Of a stretch of DNA of 13,304 nt, positions 13,253-13,304 are shown one piece after another. Where the stretch lies: NCBI GenBank assembly GCA_900553355.1, contig USDK01000069.1, positions 1-13,304 of the forward strand, written 5' to 3'. The DNA is from an uncultured Lachnospiraceae bacterium (GTDB lineage: Bacteria; Bacillota; Clostridia; Lachnospirales; Lachnospiraceae). A program made the translations under genes and the position numbers. Position 1 is the first letter of the stretch. Each line of letters begins with the position of its first letter. Below the pieces are notes generated by a model. That model made no database searches and was not told where the DNA came from. It worked only from the letters and a program-made list of their open reading frames with translations.

Positions 13253-13290
13253 GCTGTCGCACTAAATAATTAGTGCGGCAGCACTTTTTT
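13253..13290 (+). terminator. Intrinsic terminator after the second rhodanese gene
   Basis: GCTGTCGCACTA (13253-13264) pairs with TAGTGCGGCAGC (13271-13282) over 12 bp with one G-U pair, a 6-base loop AATAAT, and a following run of six T (13285-13290). This is a strong terminator, 20 bases after the stop, and marks the right end of the accessory region. Confidence 0.9.
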
Positions 13291-13304
13291 GCAGAGAATA
13301 AGAG

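Overview
The window looks like a chromosome segment of an anaerobic, moderate-GC, Gram-positive gut Firmicute, most likely a Lachnospiraceae-type Clostridium relative. The reasons are strong AGGAGG-type ribosome sites, near-consensus sigma-A promoters, lipobox lipoproteins with low-complexity Asp/Glu/Ser/Thr linkers, an AzgA-type purine permease, and oxygen-sensitive Fe-S and radical SAM proteins. The assignment is inferred from style, because no rRNA or species marker is present.

Layout. Positions 1-205 hold no gene I can support, only a hairpin that may end the minus-strand cold-shock gene. That gene (206-403, minus) is divergent from an enzyme I gene (587-2212), which is followed at 21 bp by an NCS2 purine permease (2234-3616). 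A bidirectional terminator separates the permease from a short convergent gene (3683-3919, minus). This gene resembles a shortened C-GCAxxG-C-C protein and has its own near-consensus promoter.

The main content is a plus-strand accessory operon, about 4118-12231, with a companion gene at 12364-13233. The order is: secreted double-rhodanese lipoprotein; terminator-like hairpin; small four-helix membrane protein; VTT/TVP38 membrane protein; HdrD/GlcF-like Fe-S protein; second VTT protein; AhpD/CMD-like protein; ArsS-like radical SAM enzyme; C-GCAxxG-C-C protein; a fusion of the two 'arsenosugar biosynthesis' glycosyltransferase families (TIGR04282 and TIGR04283 types); APH-fold kinase-like protein; then a second double-rhodanese lipoprotein with its own promoter and terminator. 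From 5288 to 12231 the genes overlap or lie within 28 bp of each other, so they are probably co-transcribed and translationally coupled.

Interpretation. The CMD-like protein, ArsS and the two transferase types are hallmarks of arsenosugar-type clusters. However, no ArsM arsenite methyltransferase, ArsR regulator or arsenic efflux gene is visible. In their place are two membrane VTT proteins, a heterodisulfide-reductase-like Fe-S protein, a kinase-like protein with an altered catalytic loop, and two exported sulfurtransferase-like lipoproteins. I propose an anaerobic variant that makes an adenosyl/ribosyl-type conjugate, possibly a glycosylated or phospholipid form. Its substrate may be an imported methylated arsenical or another thiophilic element or sulfur species. 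Family membership of the parts is well supported; the pathway is inference.
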